A DNA stretch of 64,000 nucleotides from Nothopassalora personata (GCA_033816765.1 CM066289.1:186001-250000), one strand, 5' to 3'; counted from the first letter of the stretch, positions 39,856 to 52,710 are shown. Notes: generated by a model from the letters alone, not told the origin. Translations and numbers: made by a program.

Positions 39856-42800
39856 TCTCTTCGCTTCGCACAAACCTCGAATAAGGATATTGACGAGTTG
39901 GTGTCACGCTGGTTCTTTGAGACATGTACTTGTTGTATGCTTTGAGAATTCATGTGTTTCGAAAGTCACTACAATCTACCTCGCTCTCTCGCATGACCGA
40001 CTCAAGTAGTCCTGGCTGTTGCATTGAATGACTGCTATTGCTGAGTGTATTCATAGAATGAGTGAATAAGATGTGCCTCTGTCTACGCCGTGCCTCGGCG
40101 TTCGTAGTAATGCGACATGTGAGTCGGGCCACGAGTGAATGCCGAAGACCGAGCTAGCAAACTCTAATTAGGTATTGGCTCCCTAGAGCCTTAGGTCCTA
40201 TACGGCGCTTCTACGCTCGCCGGCAGCCATTTCGGTCACTAAGTATCGCTCGCGAGCAGCCCTTCGAAATCTAGTCGCTAAGCTAAGCCATTGCATTACG
40301 TACTAATACACCTCCAAGACAGCAGATCCTTAACAAAGACGCTCAAGATCGCAATACGCTAAAGCTCAAGCATGTGCGTAGAAATGTCCGGCGCGATGCT
40401 TCTTTTCACGAGCTCTCGACCCTTATCTAGGTAATCACATCTCTCTAGGGGTAGAGTATGCCTAGGGAACCAGGTAGCTAAGGGTTGCTACCCGAACTCA
40501 ATACGCGGAGCTCAAAGCTGAAGTAGTTGATTCACTAAGCTTAGTTTAGAGGTTCGTAAAGTCCATAAATCTTCATTCAAATCGAAGGTTATAGTTAATA
40601 GAATCTGCCTCACAACTTTGTACGTTAAGAGCCTAGTAGGAGGTTCGTATTGTTTAGTTAAATGTTATTAAAGTAAGGTGTGTACTATAGAGCTTAATCT
40701 CAGAGGTTCTATAAATGCAAGATGTTAGTAGCTTAATACAAGTCATGTTTAAGGACTTCTATATAGGTCTAACAAAAGGCGGTGCTGTTAGCTAAACGCC
40801 AACAGGGTTAAGGGACTGAAGCATTACTGGACGACCACTATTCGAGACCGCGAGATAGCCTATAGTGTCTAAAAATGGCATTCTCCAGCTGCACGCCTTC
40901 CTCCCCATTAGCTGTTATCTGCTTGCCCATTGACAGCTGTAGAAGCTATGGCATCTCATACCGTCCGCGTACAGCTAGCTTCTACGCCCGCTTCGAGTCC
41001 TACTGCTTAAACGTGGCAAAAAAGCGCCTCCTGCCTGGCCATTTCTTCCTTACGCAACGTCGGAACAGTCGAGAAGAACTGATCTCAGCATTTATTCGTC
41101 TACTGTAGAGACTTCAGGTCGTCCTACATCGTACCATTTGCACCCTACTCGCCGGGCAGCAGGTAGCCAATATCGAGATTCTCGAAGGTTTGCTAGGATC
41201 CAATAGGTTCAAGCAAGACGTACGAAGGTGTTTTTTTTTCACGACAATAGATTTCTACTTTGTAGGCTCCACCTAGGCGCCAGCAGTGATCTCGATCCGC
41301 CAGTCTCGGTGTAGCCTCCCACCAGCGCTGTGCTAAAGCCGTAGATTCATAAGAAGAAGATTCCAGCAGACTACTCTTGAATGCTCCGCCCCGATTCCTT
41401 ACGCCTGATTGATCCATTAACATCTCGTTAGAGAGCTGGGCCTGAGTCGATCGCTGCGCGGTCTGGAATCGTCATGTCTGTAGGCTGAAAGGAGGAGGGT
41501 CGTAGCAGTCTTCTTTATCCATCGACGGTGGGATGTATGCTACGGGTGAGATGTTTTTCTCTCTTATTAGCCATACTGTGTGTTTCAGCAGGCCGTGTAC
41601 GGTTGGCAACGAACGCTGCCGAAGCATCCGCTCCCGTAGATTGCGCGTGTCGCTGAGAGATTGTATGTAGACCTTATAGCTCTCGCTCGATGTTTCGAAT
41701 AGTAGCAGGAGAGTACCGACTTTGACGCGCAAGCACTAAGTCACAATAGCTAGCATTGAAGTGTCTGCCTCTAGGTAGAAGCCCGCCTGCAGTCCGTCGA
41801 AGATGTTCTTCATAGGTCGTTACACGATATCATATAATGTCTTATCGGATCCATATAAAGCTCGGCGCTGCAGGGCTGCGCGATGATCCATTATCGCCTC
41901 TCCGTACCGCACATAGAGGAAGAAGCGATAGAGTAGCGAGAGATAGAGACCAGAAGCAGAGTCGGATGTAGCTCCTATCAACTCCATGGCTGCAGAAGAG
42001 CAGGAATGCCTCGAGTAGGATGAAGGGCGTGAAGGATTGCCAGCAAAAGCGGGTGGAGCACGAAGTACTGTTCTCTAGACTACAACGTTTGACCTGAATC
42101 GAATGATGAAGTAGAAGACAACAGCCACCGAGAATGGCATGCAGCAGCCTCTACATTAGCAGGACCGTCATGTATGACCAGAGCAGTGCGTTCAAACGCT
42201 TCGAGGAGGAGTACATCATAGATGTCCTAATCCGATCTGGAAAGTACTGTTGTCAGTCGCTGGTGTATAAGTACGAAAGTACGATAAGAAATGGAGAGGG
42301 CATGGAGAAGTACAGGAGGGACTTTGCTCCACGTGGCCTAAGCCAGAGTGAGTGCTGAAAGGATAAAATGCCTAGCTCATGTGCTGGACCAACGCTTCGG
42401 TCTTGCTAGGCTATATCGGCATAGAGTGCTTGTGTTGTGAGAAGCCTTGAAGCAGAGGCGCCGAGAACGATTCGATCCCAGTAGGCAGCAGCTTCAAGCC
42501 GACTATCAGGTCCCTCTCTTCATGCATGCACCGGATTAGGGATAAAGGAAAGAAACCAGAAGAACAAACAATCCGAGCGCCGGTCAGGAAGGACAGAATC
42601 CTTCGGCATGTAAGCGGGACCCGCTATCCTGCTCTCCAGACGTCAAGGAATAAGAAAAGCGGGATCGGGCACACAGGTGCCAGCGGAAATGAAGAGTAGT
42701 GGCCTAGTCTTAGATGGAAAGACAAGAGACATATGCCTCGCTGAGATAGTCCCCTCTCGTAGCAAGTAGACAATATAGGCAGTCGTGTGCCGATTCCATG

Positions 42801-42880
42801 ACCTCTATTTCTGCTTCTGTTTCTCCTTGCGCAGCTGAATTGTCTTGAACAGGATCGAGATCTGGAATCCAAGCAGTCTC
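39856..42880. other. Island sequence with decayed coding fragments
   Basis: 40,150-40,860 is partly RIP-like (TA-rich, few CA/TG). A plus-strand frame at 40,875-41,108 (MAFSSCTPSSPLAVICLPID, then FYARFESYCLNVAKKRL) continues past a stop with LLAGQQVANIEILEGLLG, suggesting a broken gene to about 41,270. A T9 run lies at 41,231. Another frame at 42,134-42,358 has SSAFKRFEEEYIIDVLIRSG and YESTIRNGEGMEKYRRDF and looks like a real exon. None recognised. Confidence 0.4.
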
Positions 42881-43120
42881 AACACGTCAACAAGCAAATC
42901 GAAATGCTCTTGCACAGTGGTGGCGTCAAGCAATCAACTTGATCTGTTTTGACTGCTTGCTTGACAAATTGTCCCTTCAAGTCAATCAAGCAAGGTAGTC
43001 AAACACACAAGCAAGTAACATGCAATATTGTCAGTCAAGTCAAGCAAGTAAACAAGTACGTATAAGGGGTATAAACATATATAAAAGGCCCGAATATATG
43101 GCGTTAGTCAAGTAACTTGA
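42880..43120 (+). repeat. CAAG/CTTGA-rich tract
   Basis: Many CAAGCAAG, TCAAGTCAAG and CTTGATTGCTTGAC motifs in both orientations. A similar tract lies at 43,980-44,100. The two flank the open frame at 43,125-43,709 and could be degraded LTR-like ends, but I cannot align them as true LTRs. Confidence 0.4.
43077..43088 (+). promoter_or_regulatory. TATA box candidate
   Basis: TATATAAAAGG about 40 bp upstream of the ATG at 43125. Good match to a TATA element; the gene it would serve is itself uncertain. Confidence 0.4.
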
Positions 43121-43124
43121 TTGC

Positions 43125-43709
43125 TTGACGACAGCACTGCTCTTGCAGCGACAGCGCCCAATCGCAAGCTACCTGGCCATCTGTGCCGCCTTCATCGAGA
43201 TCGTCTGGAGACTGGCCGTGGTGGGATCGAGTGGTAGAGGAAGCGGTCGAAGAAGCGGTCGAGGAAGCGATCGAGGAAGCGGTCCAGGAAGCGGCGATGA
43301 TGGGAATCGCGTGGTGTCCCAATGGAAGAGAACCGGTCAATTTCCCGGCACTGCTGACCGCCATCGGACTCATAGGCATAAACTAAGCGCTTGTGAGACG
43401 ACATATAGCCGCGAGGCTCAGGGCGTGTGGCAGACCAGAGTCGAGTTGTGGAGGATACCCCTCAGTGTATTCCAGTATCACCAAGCCAATAACACTGCCA
43501 GTTCAAATCTACACGCCGGTTGCAACCTAGTGCCTTGTGCCTGCGAGGCCAGTTGCTTCGATACTCGAACTCGCTTCCAGCACCCTAACGTCCCAAGTTC
43601 TTCTTTAGTGCCTCCACAAACGCCGGGTGCAACATCGAGTCCGTCACGGCTGCGAAGACGTGGTGATATGCTTGGTCGTGCTGTCGATGTCGCGCGTGAT
43701 CTTGTCTAG
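43125..43709 (+). CDS. Hypothetical protein, 194 codons, with Gly/Ser/Arg repeat
   Basis: Uninterrupted plus-strand frame. N-terminus MTTALLLQRQRPIASYLAIC is hydrophobic and could be a signal anchor. Residues 35-58 are a Gly-Ser-Arg repeat (GRGSGRRSGRGSDRGSG) encoded by a 12-bp tandem repeat at about 43,233-43,290. The C-terminal half has Cys residues (NLVPCACEASCFDT). The minus strand is also open here in overlapping frames (43,585-44,017), so coding strand is uncertain. Confidence 0.35.
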   Translation: MTTALLLQRQRPIASYLAICAAFIEIVWRLAVVGSSGRGSGRRSGRGSDRGSGPGSGDDGNRVVSQWKRTGQFPGTADRHRTHRHKLSACETTYSREAQGVWQTRVELWRIPLSVFQYHQANNTASSNLHAGCNLVPCACEASCFDTRTRFQHPNVPSSSLVPPQTPGATSSPSRLRRRGDMLGRAVDVARDLV

Positions 43710-45600
43710 GTCGTTGCGGATGTGGCCGAGGCTCGCCTGGGCGTCCTTGGGGTCGACTTTGGCCTGTCAAGGGCCTTGCTGACCATGTCCCATCGATCTC
43801 GGAAGCATTGTCGGTAGTAAGCGTTGCGAGGCGAGCGGGTGCGCGTTGCTGATGCGAGGATGATGGGCGGCAGGGGGCGAAACTTGGATCTGAGCCATGC
43901 CCGGGGCTCCCGCGATGGGCTCTCCCGCCATCTCGCGTCACCAATCAGACTGTACATAGCGTAGGCGTAGGCGTAGGTAGACTGGCTAACAAGCCAGTCA
44001 CTCCAAGCAACCTGCAAGCAAGCTTAATCTCCTAAGACGACTTGTGCTTGGAAAGCAAACAAGTCACAGGGTCCAGGCTTGCTTGACTTGTTTGTTGGCT
44101 AGTATGGGCGTAGGGGTCCTAGCCTAACGTTACTGCGAAGGGATGCGGTGAGCGGTACTAGCCATCTCGATATAACAGTAGCTGAGTGGCAGCCGTGGTT
44201 ACACTGGTAGTCCTGCGGTAGCTAGTGTTGTTCGGCTTGAATAGGATGCCGTATTGGTAATACCCGATGTCGCGAGCGCGAAAGAATGGAACAGATGAGC
44301 GAGCGACTGTTAAAGGACACTTTGAAAAGAGGCGAAGATAGCTTGTAAGCTGTCGAAAGGAAGACGCGAGAAGGGAGAGTGCTGTTGGGCAAGATACACA
44401 AGTTATGGCTGGAGCTCCAGTGGGTGAGATGAGCACGACTTGATGAGACGTCGGGCGTATCGATACGACAATGAACGGTATATATCGCGAAACGAGTCTC
44501 AACGATGCTTTCGATCGTGTCTGCCCGTGACGTATCTCCGCATCTCGTCCACTGGCCTGCAACTGCTTTCTTTTAGTACGTTGAATAAAGGAGAAAGTGA
44601 CGCTCTTTAGGCTCAACCCTAGCTATTCAACCTACGCTCAGACTGGCTATCTGTTCTTAGGTGAAAGGCTATACTAAAGTGGTGGTGGATGCCGGTAAGT
44701 TCTATCACTCGTTAGTAGAAGGCGTCGATTGTCGATGAACTGAAGAGCCGCAATCGGTGATGATACGCATAAACTCGATACCTTGATTCTTAATCACATG
44801 TCGGACCAGCGCTTAAGCGGCGGTCTAAGGCAGAAGGTACTCGACTAGGATGAGATGGTTCCTCTTCGTCAATCTGTCTATAGCTGTGAGCAGGCTGCTG
44901 TATGGGATACCATCGAGCTCGCTGTGCGGAAGCTGCACAATATAGTTCATCGTGAAATCTCGAGAGGCCGCTGCAGGAACCGGTAAATAGCGCAAAGCTC
45001 CTTGATAGGCTCCTCGTGAAAGGGTAGTTCGCCTACACATTCGGTAGGCTAGCACACATTGTCGGACATTATAGCATATACCTGGCTAGAAGTAAGCCCT
45101 CTGCACCAGGCCATACGTTCCATTCCAGCATGTCCTCCGACAGGAGCGTCGTAGCTACGTAAGTCGTCGTGGACAGGTATATATATCTAAATCTCGAATT
45201 AGATCAGGCCGTCTTCGTGTCGGCAGCCTCACAGTGAGATCTCAGCGTCGGCGTGTCGAGTCGGCAGCAGAGATCGGTCTGTTCCGACAGAGCCTTGATA
45301 ATTGTCTGTGCAGGGTCGTCCTTCCTGCAAGCGGTTTGGACATAATTATCTACGGCTTCCTAGCCATCTTCGATAATTCGCCAGGCATGTATCTTCTATC
45401 GAAAAGCTCTGTCGGTCACAGTGAGTCCAAGAGCCACTCGGTGAGGCTTTAGGATAGTGCCGGATCGATTTTCCATGTCTGCGGTGCCGACCATGTCCTA
45501 AGTCCGTCGAGTGACGCCATCGGACCTGGTTCCTTGTCTGCCATGGCGGTAGGTAATGCTGACATCGAACTCCACGAGAAACTCTGACCATCTAGCTTTT

Positions 45601-45650
45601 CGTAGGTTGAGTTGTTTAGTTGATTCGTAGGTTGAGCTGTTCAGTTGACA
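45601..45650 (+). repeat. 25-bp tandem duplication in gypsy C RNase H
   Basis: Two copies opening CGTAGGTTGAG (45601-45625, 45626-45650), repeating codons for EQLNLR and shifting the frame. Confidence 0.85.
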
Positions 45651-45921
45651 TAAAGTAGTCCAAGACTTTGTGATCTGGAACGACGGACACGGGCTCGCCA
45701 CGAGGTGGGCATATGAGCTTAGGTCTCCATTCTCTAAAGGCCTTGATGACTACCATAAGTTCTTTGTCGTGGACCTTAGAGTTGCACTTGATCGGCAGAA
45801 CTTTGCGTACATGTCCAATTGAGAAGACCGATCTTCGCTGTATATAATAATGTCGTCGATCCACGAGCATGCGAAGTCGTCCATGGATTCATTACGGGTG
45901 CGGATCACTAAGGCTTGAAAG

Positions 45922-45997
45922 GCGCTCGGAGCGTTGCTGAAGCCAAAGGGAACAGCTAGGTGCTCGGAGCGTAACTCAAACCAAAGGGAACAACCAG
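45922..45997 (+). repeat. 38-bp tandem duplication in gypsy C RT
   Basis: Two copies containing GCTCGGAGCGT and CCAAAGGGAACA. They duplicate the VPFGxSxAPS motif of RT and shift the frame. Confidence 0.85.
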
Positions 45998-47970
45998 GTA
46001 TTCGCAGGGGCCGTAGTGGGCATTGGATGTGGTCTTTTCCTCGTCTCTAGGCTTGATTCGCATACAGTTAGAGGCGCTGAAGATATCAATACCTTAGCTC
46101 TACTTGTGCCTTCATGAACTCCAATATGCGGAAGAGTGTACCTATTCGTAACTGTGATTACATTTACACCACGGTACTCGACTGAGCTCGAATGCCTTCC
46201 CCAAGCATATGCAAGACGTGTATTGAGACTTTGATCCACGAATGACACTCTTTCGTTTCGGGTCGGTGAGGTAGTTCCAGGTTTCTGCAAGCTCTTCTCA
46301 ACTCATGGTATGTAGGCGCTTAAATGGTGTTTTTTGATCAGGAATGAAGTCGATGATAAGGTCACGGTCAGGATGACGGGTGAACAATGAGTGATGAGGT
46401 GGCTCTACTTTTCGACGGTCTTGTAGTAGCTTAGCGTTGTCTTTAAACCCACTGGGTAGGTATGTTAAGTTAACATCAAGGGATATGGTTTTCGACGTCC
46501 GTAAAGGTCTCGATTTCATCGTCGATCCCTCATACTAGAAGTCCTTCCTCAACAGCCATAACATGAACGAATGCTTCACCCATGGAGAGTGGGCTTGGTC
46601 TTAGAGGTCTTATCCGTACAGCATCGCTGGAGTGACAGTACCGAATCTGCGAAATGTTGCTTGCTTCCCCGTCGATGGTCTCGCTGTACTCTTCGATTGA
46701 GCGAGCTCTTTTTGGTATGGCTCGCAGTCCACTAACAGGGACCTTTCGGCGATGACGACGCTCTTCGAACAATTTTGCTGATAGTCTTGCTGAGGGATGA
46801 GATCGGAGCTGTCGACGATTGAGACTTTGGTGCTTCGAGGTCGGTAGTATTCCCTCCTTTCAACATGACAGCAGTGGCATCCGATGTCTTGTATAGGCGG
46901 AAGCCGGTAGCTGGTACAGTCGTCGTTGTCATGAGTGCTATAATGCTGTTGCCTGTTCTCCGCGCTCGAGACTTTGACACCCGCACCTGGGGCGAAGTCC
47001 ATGTCTTCCATGGTTTCTTGCTCGTCTTCACGCAGGACCTCATCGTCGACATGCGACTCCGCCTTCCCCGTCTTCGTCGATGAGAGAAGCATTCTGACGT
47101 ATAGCGGGCTTGCGATATCGGCAGTACTTGCAAACCGGCTGTACTCGTGAGTGGTCTGGCAAGCGATATACAAACCAGCAGAGAAGCGTCGACGTACGGC
47201 TCGAGTGATTGGACTGTAGTTGATGTCTATGGTGTCCCAGTGATGACCGTTCCGAATGCTTGCATTTAGCTTCTGTGAGAACCGTCGTTCGTCGCGCCTT
47301 CTGCCAGTCGATGCTGTACTCGTAGCAGGCACACTCTTGATACGATTGCTGCCAGGGCATCGAGATGCAGTCGAGGTAGCTGGAGCCTTGGTAGCTCTGC
47401 CCTTCAGCCTGAATTCGAGGGTTCGCAGGTAATCCACTATCTCTTGGGTTTACGACCAACGCTTCTCATAGACCTGGTCCAACCGCTTGGTCTCTTGGAT
47501 CTTATTGATGAAGTTGGAGACTTCCCGCTTTGGCTTGCTTGTAGTCAAGATAGACTACGTGTTCCCGGAACTCGGCCTAGAAGTCGCCGATTGCGGGTCC
47601 AAGTCTCATCATGAGATTGTTGAGAGCATCTTATTGAGCTTCCTTTTGTCGTGCTTACCATACAGTCTCTCCCACGCTTCAAGGACATCTGGCTGTGTAG
47701 TCCACTGGGGTCGTGTATGGCGAATTGTGGTCCACGCGTTGCCAGCGATGTTGTTGGCAGTAAAATCGGCACGCTCGCTCTTGGCTAGGGCCATGCTGTT
47801 CGTCCATCCCTGCCGTGAAGTGGTTCTCAGTCTTCTTAAGGCGTTTTGAGGTCCCTATCTTGCTGTTCTCGTCCTTTCATCCCAAATTCGACGTGACCTT
47901 GTAGGTAGAGTACCTGTCTTTGTCCTCTTTCTCTCCAGACCAGGCCGAGGGCCATTTAATGATAACGCGG

Positions 47971-48693
47971 TTAGTGTGTCGGCCTAAGCGTGTGGTACCA
48001 ATCGGAGTGCGCCCCTCCCAGCGACGGTTGCCTAAGGTTGATCTCGGCGATTGTCGCGGTCGTGGCCTTATCCAGGGCGAAATGGCGACATTGGTGCCCC
48101 GTAAGGGTTGTAGTCGAGACCAGGATGAGGAGATGGCATCGGACAGTGACCATATTGTCCAGCGTCGACAGGGCCTTGTGGAGCGCGATCATTGTCTCCC
48201 ATGAAACGATTCCACCCCTATGGCAGCCCTGCGTACGGCATCTGGAGAGTGCCGAGACCACCAGTCTAAAAGAGTGGATTTTGCCTTGTCCTATAGGAGT
48301 CGACTGTGGCTGCAGACCTGTCTCCTCTTCGCATTCAGCCACGTCATCGTCAAAGGAATTTGTCGGCTTCGGCGGAGCTGCTGGTGGCGGCGGCATCCAA
48401 ACGCTGCTGCTAAGGCCACCATCTGCAGACCCTTGTTCTCTTGCTGTAGGTTCCGGGTGTACTTTCCCCGTCATTTGATGCGAGCGAGTACAGCGGTGTT
48501 GTGGTCCATGCCTTGGTCCATCTCCGTCTTTACCTGTGATATTAGGAGCGTGATTGCTATTTGATGGTCTGCTTCTGTCCTTTCGGTCTCGTGGTCTGCC
48601 TCTCGAAGTCGCAAACAGCCTACGGGTTCTTGTGTAGTGTACTATTGACCATCTGATCTTGGTTATCGGCGTACTTGGACTTGGAGTTTTCAC
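47971..48693 (-). CDS. 240-codon open frame upstream of gypsy C gag
   Basis: Uninterrupted minus-strand frame just upstream of gypsy C gag, with an Arg/Ser-rich start, a Pro-rich segment (MPPPPAAPPKPTNSFDDD), an acidic AECEEETG and SWETMIALHKALSTLDNMVT. It could be the N-terminal gag of gypsy C, or a shadow: the opposite strand has a 162-codon frame over the same bases. I prefer the gag reading because of position and orientation. Confidence 0.35.
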   Translation of the reverse strand: MKTPSPSTPITKIRWSIVHYTRTRRLFATSRGRPRDRKDRSRPSNSNHAPNITGKDGDGPRHGPQHRCTRSHQMTGKVHPEPTAREQGSADGGLSSSVWMPPPPAAPPKPTNSFDDDVAECEEETGLQPQSTPIGQGKIHSFRLVVSALSRCRTQGCHRGGIVSWETMIALHKALSTLDNMVTVRCHLLILVSTTTLTGHQCRHFALDKATTATIAEINLRQPSLGGAHSDWYHTLRPTH

Positions 48694-50089
48694 AACTTCA
48701 CTGCAACGAGCTCATTTTCCTTGATAGGAGAAGCGTACCAGCAACGATCACCATAGAGGATATCGTCCCACTCATGGGGACGAGTTCGCACCTTGCGAGT
48801 TCGCACCTTGAGCGCGAGATCGTCGCCGTCCCTGGCGATGAAGTGGTCTTTGGGATACTTTCCATGTTCACCGCGGTCCGTCACGATGACTGGTATGGAC
48901 GGGCTGGAGACCAAGTCGTGATGCGATAGAGCCCAAGTTGGTTTGCGAACAAGCTTAGCGGTGCACAGACGATGGTGCTGGCGGCAGTATCAATTTGAAG
49001 ACTGTCGTGACCTTCTACACTAACCATGTCGCCCCATTCGACTTGAATATCCGACACGCCACTAGAGAGGGTGCCGCCGGCGAGAACGAGGAAGGCCAAG
49101 AAGACGGGCGCGAGGGTGACGGGGTTGTCATTGCCGTAAGCGAGTCGTAGGCCATGTTGCAGCAATTGAGGATGCCATCGAGGACTCGCCAGTACTGTCG
49201 TGGCAGTCTGAAGGCGAGGGAAACGCAGGAGGAGGTGGAGGTGGTGGGGCGGAGCGTTGAAAGCCCCGAGGATAATCCGTGCCTCGGCAACGTCGTCCTT
49301 TGTAGCTCAGACTACGATGACCACGGACGGAGATAGTAGATGGAAATAGATGAGAATCTTCCTTCCCCTTCTCGCCTTGGACGTACGTGAAGAACGCTTA
49401 GGCTATCCGTTGCTTGCAGTCGTTGTAGCCTTGCAGTCTTTATAGTCGTTATAGTCGTTACAGTACTTTAAATACGCTTTCTACATAACGTGACCGCGGC
49501 AATACTCTTAGAGGTAAGCAGACAGAGCTCAAGGCACTCCGTGAACACTTTGCACGAGAGCCAGACAGAGATTTGGGCCCGCCATCATCGAGTTCGATAC
49601 CCGACTGCGCCCATCCGTGGCTTCGTTTCCCTCCTCCTCTTGTACTTGCGGCGCGGCGTGTCGAGGCCTGGGTAGATGTTAAGGATTCTTTCGAGGTGGA
49701 TGGGAGGTTTTGTACGGCGGAGTTGGGCGGAGACGTTGCTAGTGAGGTAGGTGGGCTTATTCGAGTGTGGGCTTCGTCTATGACGGCGATTCGTTCTTTC
49801 GGCACGAGTGAATGTCTGGCTTGGCGGTTTCGGTAGATGGGGAGATCGTATAGGTAGGACAGGGCAGGGTAGTTGGATTGGGATGGGATGGTAGGGGGGG
49901 TTGGCTTAGGGTGAATTCAAGGCTGTGGACGGCTAAAGGTTAGTTAGGTAGGGCGTAGAGGAGAAGATGGCACTGTCATTTGGCGTGTAGCGCTTACAGG
50001 AGCAGGTTCAGGTTGCGACCATACGGCCGGCTACTTCGTGGGTACATGGACGATGGAGTAGATGAGTAAGTCTGCAAGCGCTGTAGCTG

Positions 50090-50135
<46 letters not shown>

Positions 50136-52710
50136 TCAGTCTGTGGGCGTGACTCGTTGCGAGATGCGAGGTAGGGAGATGGGTGCGAAGTGCGGGTTGA
50201 CTGGGTATGGACGCTAAATAAGATCAAATCAAATCAATTCCATTTAGACGCACTCATGCCAGATGCATGCATACGGCAACCACACCTGAAATGTGGCCAA
50301 GGCTAATAGTAGACGGAGAGGGAAAATCCGTAGAAGTCGGTCTCGAATTGGCGAGCTTTCCATTCCCGACTATACGATAAGGGCCGTACAGATGTACTTG
50401 TAAGTATTCGCGTTGTTGAAGAACACAAGCAAGCAAGGAAAAGCTCATCGCCTCGCCTGCTGAAACTTCACCCACCGAACTTTCCTCCCTAACACCCGTG
50501 TGACAGCCGCACGATGCCGTGATAAGAGGGGTCTTCGTCTAGAAGGGCACGATCCCGCGCTCCTTCTGTATAGAGGCCAATGAGGTGCGCTGTGAAGCCA
50601 GTTAGTATAGGCTCCTTAAATTCAGGAACCAGTCTCAAAGGTAGAAGCTTCGAATGGGCTTTACGCTGACATGCATGTCGAAGCTACTACGTCATGAGAG
50701 TCGCCTCTGCGTGAAATACCGTGAGAGGGAAGGAAAAGCGAGTATATCGTCTCAAGGCAAACTTCTGGTTGTACGCATCTTCCTTTCGGCAGAAGTCGGC
50801 CGTGAATTACTAAACGATGATGATCTTGTCGAACATTATTACAATCCTCACCTCTAAAAGCTTTCAATGCCTCCAACTCGCCTCTAGGCCATCGATCGGC
50901 GGTCATTTCTCCCTCCTCGAAGCTGTTGTATGCCCGCGTGTTTGAGCTGTGCTTGATGATTCGAAGGTACACACTGCCCATCGCACGCCATGGTGATGTT
51001 CGCTCCCTCCCTCCACCCCTTACGTTTCTTGGCAACTTCAGCGCTCGATTGACTGGCGGACGGCTAGAATGAGAGACATGATGGTATACGATAACGGTGC
51101 GGTCGGGATTGCGGTTCGGCTGCGTTGACAGAGCCGGAGTCAGCTGGTTTTGCATATTGTGTGACGTGCAGCCGGAGCGGAGTGAAGTCCGCAGGGCCGG
51201 GCCGGCAAGCTCGCCGTAGATCCCCCCGCTCCACCAGGACGCTATGCGGCTCGGCTCACCTTACTAAAAGCTCCACTCACCTCTGTCCACTGTACGGCCT
51301 GCAGCCAGCTGGCTCTACATCTTGCACCTCACAAGCCGCTCAAGTGGGAAGTACTCAACAAGAAGTCTTGCAACGACATCACCTTGGCATGTCGCAACGC
51401 TTGGTATCATCTATAACCCGCAAGGCAGAGAACTAAAGGCGACACTCTCAGGTCTTCTCCCTGACACTCTGTGGCCTCTCTTCTTTCGGTGAAGGACACA
51501 CGTGGAAGTCATTACACTCGACAACCATGTCCTTTGAGCTACACGGCAAGCGTACCTACGACCGGCTCGTCGTTGAAGATGGCCGCTTGGGTCATCGCTC
51601 CTAAGTCAAGTTCACAAGTTCAAGGATGGCTTGCTGATCTGAGGCGAGACAGTCTCGATTCTATGCATGCCACAATTAAGCCACACTGTAAGTGCATGGA
51701 TCGCACGTGCATAGCGCCAGCGGTGATTCTTCGCTGGACTGTTGAGTCTATGCAAGGTATGTTTAGAGTAATCTTTAGGGAGGCGCTGACGTTAACGAGC
51801 AGTTTAAGGACACGGAAGAGACTATGCAGTCGAATCTGCGGCATCCGGAAGAGCGACGGGCGCTTCAGCTTTTTGAACTCTCTCGTGTCGAAGCGCAGCG
51901 TGTTGAAGCCTTCTGTGCTGAGACTTCGCGCCTGGAGGCCCAACGCCTTGTCGCAAGGAACCCGCTACAGCTTTCTAAGGTAGAGGGACTTGGAAATGAG
52001 TGGCTCGAGGCTGAGGGCATCGCCAACGATGTGGCAGTGTGGCTGAGACTGGGCGTCTCGAACACAAGCTTCAGGCTCGCGATCGCGCCGCCACACTGCC
52101 GATGAAGAAGAAAAGACCAAGCGCATCTAAGAGATACAGTTCCCAATCGTGGAGCATCAGTAATCGATCATGGCCGTCGAGGGACGGTAGTATACCGTAC
52201 CTGCTAAGCAGTACTCCGCTAAGCCATCAATTCCCGAGATTCTCAGCTTAACATCGGCGACCAAGTCCGAGAAGGCCTTGCCCCAAGTGATCGATATTCC
52301 TGTCCCAGCGTCGGAGGCAACGACACAGCACATCATCCGTACTGCAGCACCAAGAAGCCACATGTCCGGCTAGAGATATTCTCACAGTTGTGCTCGTAGC
52401 ATCTTACCAGGATCCGCGCCATCTTCTGCTGAAGATCTCGAAGCGCCGTGAATGATGTGCTGCGTCTCGCAAGCCTGACCGCCCTTGCCTTCTCATTCGC
52501 ATTTCCGGCAACGCTTGAAACTCCCAAAGAGGACGTCAACTAGCTCGAAATTGTCGACAATGAAGTCAAGGAAGTCTCCAAGTGTTAACTCAAGTCGCCG
52601 GTGAATCTTAGAGCTCCTGGGTGGCCTGTCGAAGACTCCCGAGCGGACTTTGATTCGTATTTTACAGCCATGCGGTTGTTCATCGGATTGGCTCGCACGA
52701 TACAGTAAAG
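48694..52710. other. Island sequence with unassigned open frames
   Basis: Minus-strand frames at 48,690-49,290 shift among three phases (for example EGHDSLQIDTAASTIVCAPL and PKDHFIARDGDDLALKVRT) and look like a frameshifted gene; a 15-bp tandem duplication lies at 48,781-48,810. A plus-strand frame at 49,573-49,836 contains VEAWVDVKDSFEVDGRFCTA. A minus frame at 50,661-51,155 (164 codons) has no domain. At 51,471-52,110 a plus-strand pair of frames includes PEERRALQLFELSRVEAQRV and ETSRLEAQRLVARN, coiled-coil-like, with a GTATGT donor at 51,757 that does not restore frame cleanly. None recognised. Confidence 0.4.
50096..50133 (+). repeat. (CTG)12 microsatellite
   Basis: Twelve perfect CTG triplets preceded by imperfect CTA/CTG. 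Confidence 0.95.

Larger units (their letters stand above)
44580..47850 (-). pseudogene. pol: Gypsy C gag-pol, decayed by indels and duplications
   Basis: Minus-strand Ty3/gypsy relic with nearly normal base composition. Gag-like text VLEAWERLYGKHDKRKLNKM lies at about 47,690 and VDYLRTLEFRLKGRA near 47,430. RT includes EYRGVNVITVTNRYTLPHI (about 46,150), [11 protein letters not shown] and the active site WIDDIIIYSED at about 45,833-45,865, intact. RNase H has KVHDKELMVVIKAFREWRP and DHKVLDYFMSTEQLNLR (about 45,640-45,790). Integrase has LPHSELDGIPYSSLLTAIDR (about 44,900) and EFMRIITDCGSS (about 44,740). Breaks are mostly frameshifts, including two tandem duplications (38 bp at 45,922-45,997, 25 bp at 45,601-45,650), not RIP stops. 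LTRs not identified. Confidence 0.75.

Noticed and set aside
42134..42358. Standalone 74-residue gene
   Set aside because: Text looks coding, but it lacks a clear start context and is surrounded by stop-containing sequence with similar character; kept only as a fragment in the spacer description.
51757..51802. Intron with GTATGT donor joining two coding frames at 51,471-52,110
   Set aside because: Neither nearby AG acceptor restores the downstream frame; both lead straight into a stop, so I did not annotate a spliced gene.
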